A stretch of 64,000 nucleotides of DNA, from positions 1-64,000 of the forward strand of contig CAJTRK010000004.1 in assembly GCA_910578475.1 (NCBI GenBank), written 5' to 3'. The notes below the pieces were generated by a model. It searched no databases. It was not told the origin of the DNA and saw only the letters and a program-made list of their open reading frames with translations. The position numbers and the translations under genes are program-made. Below are positions 16,407 through 25,300 of this stretch, one piece after another; within the stretch, counting starts at the first letter, position 1; the number at the start of each line of letters is the position of its first letter. This stretch comes from an uncultured Lachnospiraceae bacterium (GTDB lineage: Bacteria; Bacillota; Clostridia; Lachnospirales; Lachnospiraceae).

Positions 16407-17145
16407 AGAACATATGTTGTGTAAGGAAAACGAAAGAATAGATGATTTACAACGTAACGGTTATCGTATCATCCAAAATCCGGACAAGTTCTGTTTCGGA
16501 ATGGACGCGGTTCTGCTTTCCGGGTTTGCCAGAGCAAAGGAAGGCAGCAGCGTTCTGGATATGGGAACCGGTACGGGCATCATACCGATTCTGATGGAAG
16601 CCAGAACGAATGCCGCCCATCTGACCGGACTGGAGATTCAGGAGGAAAGCGCCGACATGGCGAGGCGCAGCGTAGCGCTGAACGGACTGGAAGAAAAAAT
16701 CAGGATTGTAACGGGAGATATCAGGGAGGCAGGGAGTCTTTTTGCCGCTGCTTCTTTTGACGTTATTACCTGTAATCCGCCTTATATGATTGGGCAGCAC
16801 GGATTGGTTAATCCGGAGGATGCCAAAGCGATTGCGCGGCATGAGATTTTGTGTACGCTGGAAGATGTTGTCCGGCAGGCGGCAGGGCTGTTAAAGTCGG
16901 GCGGTAATTTTTTTATGGTGCACAGACCGTTTCGTCTGGTGGAAATTATGGTGCTTCTGCGGCAATACCGGCTGGAGCCGAAGCGGATGCAGCTTGTCTA
17001 TCCGTTCGTGGATAAAGAGCCCAATATGGTGCTGATTGAAGCGAACCGGGGCGGAAAACCCCGTATGACAGTAGAGAAACCGCTAATCATCTATCGGGAA
17101 CCGGGTGTGTATATGCCGGAAATATACGAATTGTACGGCTATTAG
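16396..17145 (+). CDS. tRNA1(Val) A37 N6-methyltransferase-like protein (YabB/TrmN6)
   Basis: 249 aa. Class I SAM fold: motif I VLDMGTGTGIIPILM, acidic loop ITGL-like LTGLEIQEESADMARRSV, and the amino-methyltransferase motif NPPYM in FDVITCNPPYMIG. This family methylates the exocyclic N6 of adenine 37 in tRNA. The gene position between yaaT and rsmI matches yabB of Bacillus. The start overlaps the ricT end. Confidence 0.9.
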   Translation: MKTKEHMLCKENERIDDLQRNGYRIIQNPDKFCFGMDAVLLSGFARAKEGSSVLDMGTGTGIIPILMEARTNAAHLTGLEIQEESADMARRSVALNGLEEKIRIVTGDIREAGSLFAAASFDVITCNPPYMIGQHGLVNPEDAKAIARHEILCTLEDVVRQAAGLLKSGGNFFMVHRPFRLVEIMVLLRQYRLEPKRMQLVYPFVDKEPNMVLIEANRGGKPRMTVEKPLIIYREPGVYMPEIYELYGY

Positions 17146-17163
17146 AAGGAGCATTGATACGAG

Positions 17164-18006
17164 ATGGCAGGGATTCTATATCTGTGCGCAACGCCAATCG
17201 GAAATCTGGGCGATATGACGCCCCGCGTGGTTGAGACGTTACGGACCGTCGATTTGATTGCCGCAGAAGATACGCGCAACAGCATAAAACTGTTGAATCA
17301 TTTTGAAATAAGAACTTCTATGACAAGTTATCATGAATATAATAAAGTAGAAAAAGCGGACTACCTGACGGAACAGCTTTTGCAGGGAAAAAATGTAGCG
17401 TTGATAACCGACGCCGGCACACCGGCCATTTCCGACCCGGGAGAAGTCCTCGTGCGGAAGTGTATGCAGGCGGGGATTACGGTAACTTCGCTGCCGGGAG
17501 CTGCCGCCTGCATTACGGCGTTGACGCTCTCAGGACTCGGAACCAGAAGATTTTGCTTTGAGGGATTTCTGCCCGCCGATAAGAAGGAAAAGGCCGAAAT
17601 ATTGGAGGAACTGCGGGAGGAATCTAGAACGATTATTTTGTATGAAGCGCCGCATCGTCTGAAAAAGACGTTGAAAGAATTGTATGACAGCGCGGGGAAC
17701 AGAAGAGTAACCCTTTGCAGGGAACTGACGAAAAAATTCGAAACAATTCTGCCGACCACGCTTGAGGATGCTCTAATCTATTATGAAAAGGAGGAACCTC
17801 GCGGCGAGTATGTCATAGTCATGGAAGGCAAAAGCCGCCGGGAGAAAAAAGAAGAAGAAAAAATGTCCTGGCTGGAAATGCCTGTGGAAGAACATATGAC
17901 CTGTTATGAGAAGGAGGGGATGGACAGAAAAAGCGCTATGAAACAGGTTGCAAAAGACCGTGGAATCACGAAAAGAGAGATTTATCAATATTTCTTAAAT
18001 AAGTGA
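17164..18006 (+). CDS. rsmI: 16S rRNA C1402 2'-O-methyltransferase
   Basis: 280 aa. N-terminal LYLCATPIGNLGDMTPR and AAEDTRNSIKLLNHF are diagnostic, followed by LITDAGTPAISDPGE and SLPGAAACITALTLSGL of the tetrapyrrole-methylase fold. It modifies C1402 in the decoding centre of 16S rRNA. Last gene of the yaa/hol cluster. Confidence 0.95.
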   Translation: MAGILYLCATPIGNLGDMTPRVVETLRTVDLIAAEDTRNSIKLLNHFEIRTSMTSYHEYNKVEKADYLTEQLLQGKNVALITDAGTPAISDPGEVLVRKCMQAGITVTSLPGAAACITALTLSGLGTRRFCFEGFLPADKKEKAEILEELREESRTIILYEAPHRLKKTLKELYDSAGNRRVTLCRELTKKFETILPTTLEDALIYYEKEEPRGEYVIVMEGKSRREKKEEEKMSWLEMPVEEHMTCYEKEGMDRKSAMKQVAKDRGITKREIYQYFLNK

Positions 18007-18039
18007 ATTGACAAAACCTATAAAAACCGTAAAATAAGA

Positions 18040-18068
18040 TTGACAAATATGGAAGTAGAGAATATACT
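18040..18068 (+). promoter_or_regulatory. Sigma-A promoter of acpP-fabK
   Basis: TTGACA (18040-18045), 17-nt spacer, TATACT (18063-18068), 58 nt before the acpP start. The -10 hexamer overlaps the FabT-like palindrome. Confidence 0.85.
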
Positions 18069-18082
18069 TTGAATATCAAACT
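18066..18082 (+). promoter_or_regulatory. FabT-like operator 1
   Basis: ACTTTGAATATCAAACT matches the streptococcal FabT site (A-N-TTTGATTATCAAATT) at 14 of 16 defined positions and covers the end of the -10 box. A repressor bound here would block transcription of acpP-fabK. Confidence 0.65.
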
Positions 18083-18125
18083 ATTCTTTGCTTAAAAATT
18101 ATAAGACGGAAAAGGAGATAAAGAA

Positions 18126-18359
18126 ATGTTAGAAAGAGTAAGAGAAATTATTCAGGAGCAGTTAAATTTGGAAGGTATCGAAATTACGGAAGAATCTTCT
18201 TTTAAGGATGACCTCGGCGCGGATTCTCTGGATTTATTCGAACTTGTTATGGCTTTTGAAGAAGAATACGGGATTGAAATTCCATCGGAAGATTTGGAGC
18301 AGATTACGACAGTCGGCGCTGTTATCGAATATATGAAGAGCAAGGGCGTTGAAGCATAA
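18126..18359 (+). CDS. acpP: Acyl carrier protein
   Basis: 77 aa, acidic. The phosphopantetheine attachment Ser is in DDLGADSLDLFELVM (Ser36). It carries growing acyl chains between the Fab enzymes encoded downstream. Ribosome site AAAAGGAGAT about 8 nt upstream. Confidence 0.97.
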   Translation: MLERVREIIQEQLNLEGIEITEESSFKDDLGADSLDLFELVMAFEEEYGIEIPSEDLEQITTVGAVIEYMKSKGVEA

Positions 18360-18379
18360 GACGGGGCAGGACACTGGTT

Positions 18380-19303
18380 ATGAAGACAAAAATTACGGAA
18401 CTTCTGGGAATTGAGTATCCCATCATTCAGGGCGGCATGGCATGGGTCGCGGAATATCATCTTGCGGCGGCTGTTTCCGAAGCAGGAGGACTCGGCATTA
18501 TCGGTGCGGGCGGTGCACCGGCATCTTTTGTACGGGAGCAGATTCAGAAAGTAAAAGAAATCACGGATAAGCCGTTTGGCGTGAATATTATGTTGATGAA
18601 TCCGGAAGCGGACCAGATTGCACAGGTCGTTGTGGAAGAGGGCGTTAAAGTCGTTACGACGGGAGCCGGCAATCCTGGCAAGTATATGGCGATGTGGAAG
18701 GAAGCGGGCATTAAAGTCATTCCTGTTGTGGCCAGCGTAGCGCTTGCGAAGATGATGGAACGTGCCGGTGCGGACGCGGTCATTGCGGAAGGAATGGAAT
18801 CCGGCGGACATATCGGAGAAGCGACAACGATGACGCTAGTTCCGCAGGTCGTGGACGCGGTTGCGATTCCCGTTATTGCGGCGGGCGGTATCGCGGATGG
18901 AAGAGGCTTTGCAGCTGCGATAATGTTAGGCGCTCAGGCGGTTCAGATGGGAACGAGATTCGTTGTAGCCAGTGAATCCATCGTACATGAGAATTATAAA
19001 CAGAAAGTAATTGCGGCGAAGGATATTGATACTGCGGTGACCGGAAGGTCAACGGGACATCCGATTCGCTGTATCCGCAATAAAACAACGAGAGAATATC
19101 TGAAATTGGAAAAAGACGGAGCGACTTTGGAAGAGCTTGAAAAACTGACGCTTGGCGGGCTCAGAAGAGCGGTCATGGAAGGCGATGTTGTGGAAGGCTC
19201 CGTTATGGCAGGACAGATTGCCGGCCTTGTAAAAAAAGAACAGACTTGTGCGGAGATGATTCAGGAAATCATGGCGCAGGCGGAAGAACTGATGAAACGT
19301 TAA
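18380..19303 (+). CDS. fabK: Enoyl-ACP reductase II (FabK)
   Basis: 307 aa. FMN-dependent TIM barrel of the nitronate monooxygenase superfamily: YPIIQGGMAWVAEYHLAAAV, AEGMESGGHIG and PVIAAGGIADGRG. Placement between acpP and fabD marks it as FabK, which reduces trans-2-enoyl-ACP with NAD(P)H in many Firmicutes. It is followed by an intrinsic terminator, so it shares a transcript mainly with acpP. Confidence 0.92.
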   Translation: MKTKITELLGIEYPIIQGGMAWVAEYHLAAAVSEAGGLGIIGAGGAPASFVREQIQKVKEITDKPFGVNIMLMNPEADQIAQVVVEEGVKVVTTGAGNPGKYMAMWKEAGIKVIPVVASVALAKMMERAGADAVIAEGMESGGHIGEATTMTLVPQVVDAVAIPVIAAGGIADGRGFAAAIMLGAQAVQMGTRFVVASESIVHENYKQKVIAAKDIDTAVTGRSTGHPIRCIRNKTTREYLKLEKDGATLEELEKLTLGGLRRAVMEGDVVEGSVMAGQIAGLVKKEQTCAEMIQEIMAQAEELMKR

Positions 19304-19310
19304 ATTGTGG

Positions 19311-19338
19311 AGCGCAGGCTGCCCGGCTTGCGCTTTTT
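19311..19338 (+). terminator. Intrinsic terminator after fabK
   Basis: AGCGCAGGC (19311-19319) pairs with GCTTGCGCT (19326-19334), followed by a T run. It separates acpP-fabK from fabD onward. Confidence 0.75.
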
Positions 19339-19349
19339 CAGAAGAGAAT

Positions 19350-19366
19350 ACTTTGAAGTTCAAAAT
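19350..19366 (+). promoter_or_regulatory. FabT-like operator 2
   Basis: ACTTTGAAGTTCAAAAT shares the TTTGA...TCAAA arms of operator 1 and the same upstream context (AGAGAATA). It lies between the fabK terminator and fabD, where a second promoter is expected; no clean -35 is visible. Confidence 0.55.
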
Positions 19367-19420
19367 ATTATAGATGCTAAACGACAATACAATGATAATG
19401 AGAAAGAGGGATGAATTCAA

Positions 19421-20338
19421 ATGGGTAAAACAGCGTTTATGTTTCCGGGGCAGGGAGCGCAGTATATCGGGATGGGAAAAGATTTTTATGAGCAGATTCC
19501 GGTTTGCAAAGAGATGTTTGAGCTGGCGGGAAAGGCAGCCGGCCTGGACGTAGCCGCATTGTGTTTTGAAGAGAATGAACAGATAAACATTACAGAGTAT
19601 ACGCAGATAGCCATGCTGGCGGCGGAAGTCGCCATGTTAAAGGCGGTTTGTGAAAAGGGAATCCGGCCGGATGTAACGGCGGGGTTAAGCCTCGGCGAGT
19701 ATGGCGCGCTTGTTGCGAGCGGTGTGATGACGCCGGAAGATGTTTTTAAAATTGTCAGAAAAAGAGGCATCTATATGCAGGAAGCCGTGCCGGAAGGCGG
19801 CGGTATGGCGGCGGTTCTCGGAATGGATACGGCAGCGATAGAAAAGATATGCGAAGAGACGCCGGGAACGGTGTCGATTGCAAACTATAACTGCCCGGGA
19901 CAGATTGTAATCACCGGGGAAGCTGACGCGATTCAGGCGGCCGTTGCCAGACTGACTGAGGCTGGAGCGAAGCGATGCGTGCCTTTAAAGGTAAGCGGCC
20001 CGTTTCATTCCGGGATGCTTACGGGAGCGGGAGAAAAACTGGCAAAGGAGCTGGAAGCGGTCACGGTTCATGAAATCAGCGTTCCTTATATCGCCAACGT
20101 GACGGCGGATTATGTGGCAAAAACGGAGGATGTGAAGCCATTGCTGGAAAAACAGGTATCTTCGTCTGTCAGATGGCAGCAGACTATAGAAAGAATGCTG
20201 GCAGACGGTGTGGACACTTTTATCGAAATCGGGCCGGGCAAGACCCTGTCAGGATTCATGCGGAAAATCAACCGCGATGTGAAAGTGCTGAATGTAGAAA
20301 AAGTAGAAGATTTGGAAAAACTGATGCAGATATGTTAA
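19421..20338 (+). CDS. fabD: Malonyl-CoA-ACP transacylase
   Basis: 305 aa. Starts with FMFPGQGAQYIGMGKDF; the nucleophile Ser is in GLSLGEYGAL and the partner His in GPFHSGML. It transfers malonyl from CoA to ACP. First gene of the second fab transcript. Its stop codon lies inside a 14-bp tandem repeat (20324-20379). Confidence 0.96.
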   Translation: MGKTAFMFPGQGAQYIGMGKDFYEQIPVCKEMFELAGKAAGLDVAALCFEENEQINITEYTQIAMLAAEVAMLKAVCEKGIRPDVTAGLSLGEYGALVASGVMTPEDVFKIVRKRGIYMQEAVPEGGGMAAVLGMDTAAIEKICEETPGTVSIANYNCPGQIVITGEADAIQAAVARLTEAGAKRCVPLKVSGPFHSGMLTGAGEKLAKELEAVTVHEISVPYIANVTADYVAKTEDVKPLLEKQVSSSVRWQQTIERMLADGVDTFIEIGPGKTLSGFMRKINRDVKVLNVEKVEDLEKLMQIC

Positions 20339-20379
20339 TGCAGATAAGCTGATGTAAATGAGTTAATGTAAATAAGCTG
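20324..20379 (+). repeat. Four tandem 14-bp units across the fabD stop
   Basis: ATGCAGATATGTTA, ATGCAGATAAGCTG, ATGTAAATGAGTTA and ATGTAAATAAGCTG follow head to tail. Alternate copies end alike, so it can also be read as two 28-bp units. The TAA of fabD spans the first junction. Confidence 0.8.
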
Positions 20380-20434
20380 CTACGGAAACTGTATCGAAGA
20401 GAAACAGCGGAAACGAAGTGAAGGAGAGAGAAAT

Positions 20435-21175
20435 ATGCTGACAGGAAAAGTGGCTCTCGTGACGGGAGCAAGCCGCGGAATCGGGCGTCAAATCGCGTTG
20501 ACGCTGGCGGAATACGGTGCGGACGTTATCGTAAATTATAATGGTTCCAGAGAAAAGGCGGAAGAAGTTGTGCAGGAAATCGAGAGCATGGGGCGAAAAG
20601 CGGCGGCGGTACAGTGTACGGTAGCCGACTTTGAAGCCTGCGGAAAAATGGTGGAAAATATGATTGCACAATTCGGCCATATTGATATTCTTGTAAACAA
20701 TGCGGGCATAACGAAAGACAATCTGATGATAAAGATGTCCGAGGCAGATTTCGATGCGGTCATCGAAACGAACCTGAAAGGCACGTTTCATATGATAAAA
20801 CATATGTATCGTCCCTTTTTGAAACAAAAGGCGGGAAGAATTATTAATCTCTCTTCCGTTACCGGCATTCTGGGCAATGCAGGTCAGGCAAATTATGCGG
20901 CGTCCAAAGCGGGCGTTATCGGACTTACCAAGTCTGTCGCAAAAGAACTGGCAGGCAGAAATATTACGGTCAACGCGGTCGCGCCCGGTTATATCGATAC
21001 AGATATGACGCAGGCGATGACGGATACCGCCAAAGAGGCTGTTCTGTCACAGATTCCCTTAAAAAGAGCGGGAACGCCGAAAGATATTGCCGAGGCGGTA
21101 GCTTTTCTGGCAAGCGAAAAGGCGTCCTATATTACGGGACAGGTTCTTTCCGTGGACGGCGGCATGGCAATTTAG
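20435..21175 (+). CDS. fabG: 3-oxoacyl-ACP reductase
   Basis: 246 aa. Classical short-chain dehydrogenase: TGASRGIGRQIA (NADPH binding), NNAGITKDNLM, catalytic Ser and YxxxK in NYAASKAG, and the family end YITGQVLSVDGGM. It reduces beta-ketoacyl-ACP. Ribosome site AAGGAGAG. Confidence 0.96.
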   Translation: MLTGKVALVTGASRGIGRQIALTLAEYGADVIVNYNGSREKAEEVVQEIESMGRKAAAVQCTVADFEACGKMVENMIAQFGHIDILVNNAGITKDNLMIKMSEADFDAVIETNLKGTFHMIKHMYRPFLKQKAGRIINLSSVTGILGNAGQANYAASKAGVIGLTKSVAKELAGRNITVNAVAPGYIDTDMTQAMTDTAKEAVLSQIPLKRAGTPKDIAEAVAFLASEKASYITGQVLSVDGGMAI

Positions 21176-21229
21176 AAGCGAAACAATGGACGCTGTGAAC
21201 ATTGCGGACGTTGTTCGCGTACAAACAGC

Positions 21230-21259
21230 GCAGGTTTGGAGAAAGGCATGGTTGAAAAT
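21230..21259 (+). promoter_or_regulatory. Recurring translation leader, copy 4
   Basis: GAGAAAGGCATGGTTGAAAAT immediately precedes ATG 21260; GG lies 13 nt from the ATG. Confidence 0.6.
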
Positions 21260-22495
21260 ATGAACAGACGAGTAGTTGTAACGGGTATGGGAGCGATTAC
21301 CCCTGTCGGCCTGGGTGTAGAAACGTTTTGGGACAGCATAAAAGCGGGTAAAACAGGATTCGGAGAGATTACCAGATTTGATGCGTCGGAATATAAATGC
21401 AGACTGGCGGCAGAAGTGAAAGGTTTTGAAGGTAAAAATTACATGGACTTCAAGGCGGCCAAAAGAATGGAGCTGTTCTGCCAGTATGCGGTGGCGGCAG
21501 TCAAAGAGGCGATGGAGGATGCGGGAATTGATATGGAAAAAGAAGACCCATACAAAGTAGGCGTTTCCGTCGGTTCCGGAATCGGTTCTTTACAGGCGAT
21601 GGAGCGGGCGCACAGCAGATTGCTGGAAAAAGGGCCGGCGCGTGTGGAACCTTTGCTTGTTCCGCTTATGATTTCCAATATGGCAGCAGGAAATGTATCG
21701 ATTCAGTTCGGCTTGAAAGGTAAGAGCATCAATGTCGTAACGGCATGCGCGACGGGAACAAATTCCATTGGCGAAGCATTCCGCACGATTCAGTACGGAG
21801 ACGCGGAAATCATGGTTGCGGGCGGTACGGAAAGCAGCGTTACCCCGATTGGCATAGCTGGTTTTACCGCATTGACGGCGCTTACTTCCTCCAATGACCC
21901 GGAAAGATGTTCGATTCCTTTTGACAAGGAACGGAGCGGCTTCGTAATGGGAGAAGGAGCAGGCATCGTGGTGCTGGAAGAACTGGAACATGCGAAAGCG
22001 AGAGGCGCGAAAATCTATGCGGAAGTCGTCGGGTACGGCTGTACTTCCGATGCTTATCATATTACGTCTCCGGCGGAAGACGGTTCCGGCGCGGCGAAAG
22101 CCATGACATATGCGGTGGCGGACGCGGGCATTGCGATGGAAGATATTACTTACATCAATGCGCACGGAACGAGTACGCACCACAATGATTTGTTCGAAAC
22201 AAGGGCAATTAAGCTGGCGTTCGGCGAACATGCGAAATCAATAAAAATCAATTCCACAAAGTCCATGATAGGGCATCTTCTCGGTGCGGCGGGCGCGGTC
22301 GAATTTGTTGCCTGCGTGAAGGAGATTCAGGAAGGATTTCTTCACAAGACGGCGGGCTATCAGGTTCCGGATGAAGAATGTGATTTAGATTACTGCATTG
22401 AGCCTGCGGAAGGAAACTACCTGTATGCGCTGTCAAATTCTTTGGGATTCGGCGGACATAATGCGAGTATTCTGATTAAGAAATTCAGCGAATAA
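21260..22495 (+). CDS. fabF: 3-oxoacyl-ACP synthase II
   Basis: 411 aa, the usual FabF length. Catalytic Cys in VVTACATGTNSIGEAF, the two His in NAHGTSTHHND and MIGHLLGAAGAVE. It elongates acyl-ACP with malonyl-ACP. ATG 21260 gives the family start MNRRVVVTGMGAITPVG; ATG 21236 and 21248 lie in or before the leader repeat. Confidence 0.96.
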   Translation: MNRRVVVTGMGAITPVGLGVETFWDSIKAGKTGFGEITRFDASEYKCRLAAEVKGFEGKNYMDFKAAKRMELFCQYAVAAVKEAMEDAGIDMEKEDPYKVGVSVGSGIGSLQAMERAHSRLLEKGPARVEPLLVPLMISNMAAGNVSIQFGLKGKSINVVTACATGTNSIGEAFRTIQYGDAEIMVAGGTESSVTPIGIAGFTALTALTSSNDPERCSIPFDKERSGFVMGEGAGIVVLEELEHAKARGAKIYAEVVGYGCTSDAYHITSPAEDGSGAAKAMTYAVADAGIAMEDITYINAHGTSTHHNDLFETRAIKLAFGEHAKSIKINSTKSMIGHLLGAAGAVEFVACVKEIQEGFLHKTAGYQVPDEECDLDYCIEPAEGNYLYALSNSLGFGGHNASILIKKFSE

Positions 22496-22559
22496 CAACA
22501 GAAAGAGCAGAAAGACGCGCAGTTTTGCGCAGATAGTATGGAAATGGACGGAGGTAATT

Positions 22560-22991
22560 ATGTCAGTTCTGAGTGCAAAGGAAATCATGGAAATCATTCC
22601 GCACAGGCAGCCTTTTATGCTGATTGATACGGTCGAAGAGCTGGAACCGGGCATAAAAGCGGTGGCAAAGAAATGTGTATCTTATAACGAACCATATTTT
22701 GCGGGACACTTTCCGGAAGAGCCTGTTATGCCGGGCGTGCTGATTATCGAGGCGCTGGCGCAGACGGGTGCGGTGGCAATTTTGAGCCAGCCCGGGTACA
22801 AAGGAAAGACGGCTTATTTTGCGGCAATCAATTCGGCGAAATTCAAGGGCAAAGTGACGCCGGGGGATGTCCTGACGCTGGAGACGAAAATCGTAAAAGT
22901 GAAAGGGCCCATCGGCGTAGGAGAAGCGAAAGCTTATGTGGACGGGAAACTGGTAACGAGCGCGGAGCTCACATTTGCAATCGGTCAGTGA
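22560..22991 (+). CDS. fabZ: 3-hydroxyacyl-ACP dehydratase
   Basis: 143 aa. Hot-dog fold with catalytic His and Glu in HFPEEPVMPGVLIIEALAQ. Begins with IMEIIPHRQPFMLID, typical of FabZ. It dehydrates beta-hydroxyacyl-ACP. Ribosome site CGGAGGTAA. Confidence 0.96.
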   Translation: MSVLSAKEIMEIIPHRQPFMLIDTVEELEPGIKAVAKKCVSYNEPYFAGHFPEEPVMPGVLIIEALAQTGAVAILSQPGYKGKTAYFAAINSAKFKGKVTPGDVLTLETKIVKVKGPIGVGEAKAYVDGKLVTSAELTFAIGQ

Positions 22992-23008
22992 TGTTCGCAT
23001 TTCAATGT

Positions 23009-23040
23009 CGCGGGCTGAAAGAAAGGCACGGGTTATTAGG
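23009..23040 (+). promoter_or_regulatory. Recurring translation leader, copy 5
   Basis: GCGGGCT then GAAAGAAAGGCACGGGTTAT and 4 bases before ATG 23041. CATGG is changed to CACGGG, so this copy lacks the inner ATG. Confidence 0.6.
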
Positions 23041-24096
23041 ATGAAAATAAAACCTCTTGTTATAGGGGATTTAATGGCGCGCATTCCGGTCATGCAGGGC
23101 GGAATGGGCGTGGGAGTCAGCCTGTCCGGGCTTGCCGGGGCAGTAGCCGCAGAAGGCGGCATCGGCATTATTTCTACGGCACAGATAGGTTACCGCGACG
23201 CGGATTTTGACAAAGACCCGATTGGGTGTAACCTGAGGGCAATTAAAGCGGAAATCGACAAGGCGCGCCGGATTGCCAATGGCGGCATTATCGGCGTGAA
23301 CATCATGGTTGCAACGAAGCGGTATGAGGAATATGTCAGGGCGGCGGCACTGGCCGGCGCGGACTTAATCGTATCGGGTGCGGGACTTCCTGTGGATTTG
23401 CCGAAATATACCGAAGGAAGCGGAACGAAACTGGCTCCAATCGTATCGAGCCTTAAATCCGTCCGGGTCATTATGAAATATTGGATGAAAAAATATGAAC
23501 GCCTGCCAGACGCGGTCGTCATAGAAGGGCCGCTTGCCGGAGGTCACCTGGGCTTTACGAAAGAGCAGGCGGAACATCCGGAAGATTTACGGTATGATGA
23601 GGAAGTAAAGAAAATACTGGCGGACGTCGAAAAAACCGGGGAAGCGCATCATGTGCATATTCCGGTCATTATGGCGGGCGGCATTTACACAAGAGAAGAT
23701 ATGGAACATTATCTGGCGATGGGGATATCCGGCGTACAGATGGCAACCCGGTTTGTGACCACTTATGAGTGTGATGCGGCCGAGGCGTATAAACAGAGTT
23801 ATATCAATGCGCGCAAAGAAGATATCGTAATCGTTCAGAGCCCGGTCGGTATGCCGGGAAGAGCGATTCTGAATCCCTTTATGCAGAAAGCGAAAACGGG
23901 AAAGATACCGCATGGGCAATGCCATAGCTGTATCAGTACATGCAATCCGTCCGAGACGCCCTATTGTATTACGGATGCGCTCGTCAATGCGGCGGTGGGC
24001 CGCATAGAGGACGCCCTGTTGTTTTGCGGCGCCAATGCCTGGCGGGCGGAAAAGCTGGAGCATGTGAAAGAGATTATGGAAGAGTTCCGTCCGTAA
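23041..24096 (+). CDS. Nitronate monooxygenase-family flavoprotein with C-terminal Cys cluster
   Basis: 351 aa. TIM-barrel FMN enzyme: IPVMQGGMGVGVSLSGLAG, VIEGPLAGGHLGF, PVIMAGGIYTRED, GVQMATRFV. Unlike FabK (only about 307 aa), it has a C-terminal extension with four cysteines in CHSCISTCNPSETPYC. It lies between fabZ and fabH, so a lipid-related reduction is likely, perhaps a second enoyl reductase or an unsaturated-acid step; the substrate is not known. ATG 23041 follows the leader; the upstream in-frame start at 22975 overlaps fabZ. Confidence 0.82.
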   Translation: MKIKPLVIGDLMARIPVMQGGMGVGVSLSGLAGAVAAEGGIGIISTAQIGYRDADFDKDPIGCNLRAIKAEIDKARRIANGGIIGVNIMVATKRYEEYVRAAALAGADLIVSGAGLPVDLPKYTEGSGTKLAPIVSSLKSVRVIMKYWMKKYERLPDAVVIEGPLAGGHLGFTKEQAEHPEDLRYDEEVKKILADVEKTGEAHHVHIPVIMAGGIYTREDMEHYLAMGISGVQMATRFVTTYECDAAEAYKQSYINARKEDIVIVQSPVGMPGRAILNPFMQKAKTGKIPHGQCHSCISTCNPSETPYCITDALVNAAVGRIEDALLFCGANAWRAEKLEHVKEIMEEFRP

Positions 24097-24113
24097 AAGG
24101 TCGGCTGCAAACT

Positions 24114-24144
24114 TGCAGGCTAAGAGAAAGGCATGGTTATAAAA
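24114..24144 (+). promoter_or_regulatory. Recurring translation leader, copy 6
   Basis: GCAGGCT, then GAGAAAGGCATGGTTAT and four A before ATG 24145. Nearly identical to copy 1. Confidence 0.65.
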
Positions 24145-25107
24145 ATGAGAACAAGAATCATAGGAACCGGAAGCTGCATGCCGGAAATGGTGGTGACAAA
24201 CGATGATTTATCGAAAATAATGGATACTTCCGATGAGTGGATAAGCAGTCGTACAGGAATCAGGGAGCGCAGGCTTGCCAGAGAAGAAACGACAGCGTCG
24301 ATGTCGGTGACGGCGGCAAAGCGCGCGCTGGAAAATGCCGGCATAACGGCGCAGGAAATCGACCTGATTATCGTCGGTACAATTACGGGAGACTATGTAA
24401 CGCCGTCAACCGCATGTGAAGTGCAGGCGGCGCTTGGCGCCGATAAAGCGGTGGCGTTTGATATCAACGCGGCATGTTCGGGCTTTATGTTCGCGCTGCA
24501 TATTGCGGATGCCTACATAAAAACCGGCGTTTATAAAACAGCTTTGATTTTGGGGGCGGAAACGCTGTCTAAAATTATGGATTGGAATGACAGAAGCACT
24601 TGCGTTTTGTTCGGAGACGGCGCTGGAGCGGCGGTCGTAAGAAGTGACGAGACAGGGCTGCTCGCATACGACCAGGGGTCGGACGGCGCAAGAGGAACGG
24701 TATTGACCTGCCGGAGCAGAGAGAACAACAATCCCTTCGTAAAAAATCCGACAGAGCCTTCCTATACCCATATGGACGGACAGGAAGTATATAAATTTGC
24801 GGTGACGACAGTGCCGGCGTCCATTAAAAAGGTGGTCGGGGAGGCCGGGCTGACGATAGAAGACATTGACTGTTTTGCGCTGCATCAGGCGAATATCAGA
24901 ATTATCCAGTCCGTTGCGAAGCGGCTGAAAGCGCCGGAAGAAAAATTCCCGACAAGTCTGGACCATTGCGGAAATGTTTCCGCAGCCAGCGTGCCGATTC
25001 TGTTGGATGAAATAAACAGGAAAGGCATTTTAAAGCCCGGCATGAAGATTGTATTATCGGGATTTGGCGGCGGGCTTACATGGGGCTCTGCGGTGCTGGA
25101 ATGGTAA
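24145..25107 (+). CDS. fabH: 3-oxoacyl-ACP synthase III
   Basis: 320 aa. Catalytic Cys in FDINAACSGFMFAL, His in ALHQANIRI, Asn in HCGNVSAAS, and the C-terminal GFGGGLTWGSAV. It condenses acetyl-CoA (or branched primers) with malonyl-ACP to start chains. It is last in this cluster, unlike the usual first position. ATG 24145 gives the canonical MRTRIIGTGSCMPE start. The following 190 nt hold no clear terminator. Confidence 0.96.
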   Translation: MRTRIIGTGSCMPEMVVTNDDLSKIMDTSDEWISSRTGIRERRLAREETTASMSVTAAKRALENAGITAQEIDLIIVGTITGDYVTPSTACEVQAALGADKAVAFDINAACSGFMFALHIADAYIKTGVYKTALILGAETLSKIMDWNDRSTCVLFGDGAGAAVVRSDETGLLAYDQGSDGARGTVLTCRSRENNNPFVKNPTEPSYTHMDGQEVYKFAVTTVPASIKKVVGEAGLTIEDIDCFALHQANIRIIQSVAKRLKAPEEKFPTSLDHCGNVSAASVPILLDEINRKGILKPGMKIVLSGFGGGLTWGSAVLEW

Positions 25108-25300
25108 AGCGGGTATTTTGATAAATTATGATTCCTCTGTGCTTCACGAAGTATTATAAAGAATATTCTATGGTGGAAAAATCTTCCGACATGCAGTATA
25201 CTCATAATTAATGCAATATTTACAGATTATGATGTATAAGCAGACGAACCGGATAGATACTAACCGGAATAGATTCTAACATAGAAAAGAGGCAAAAGAG

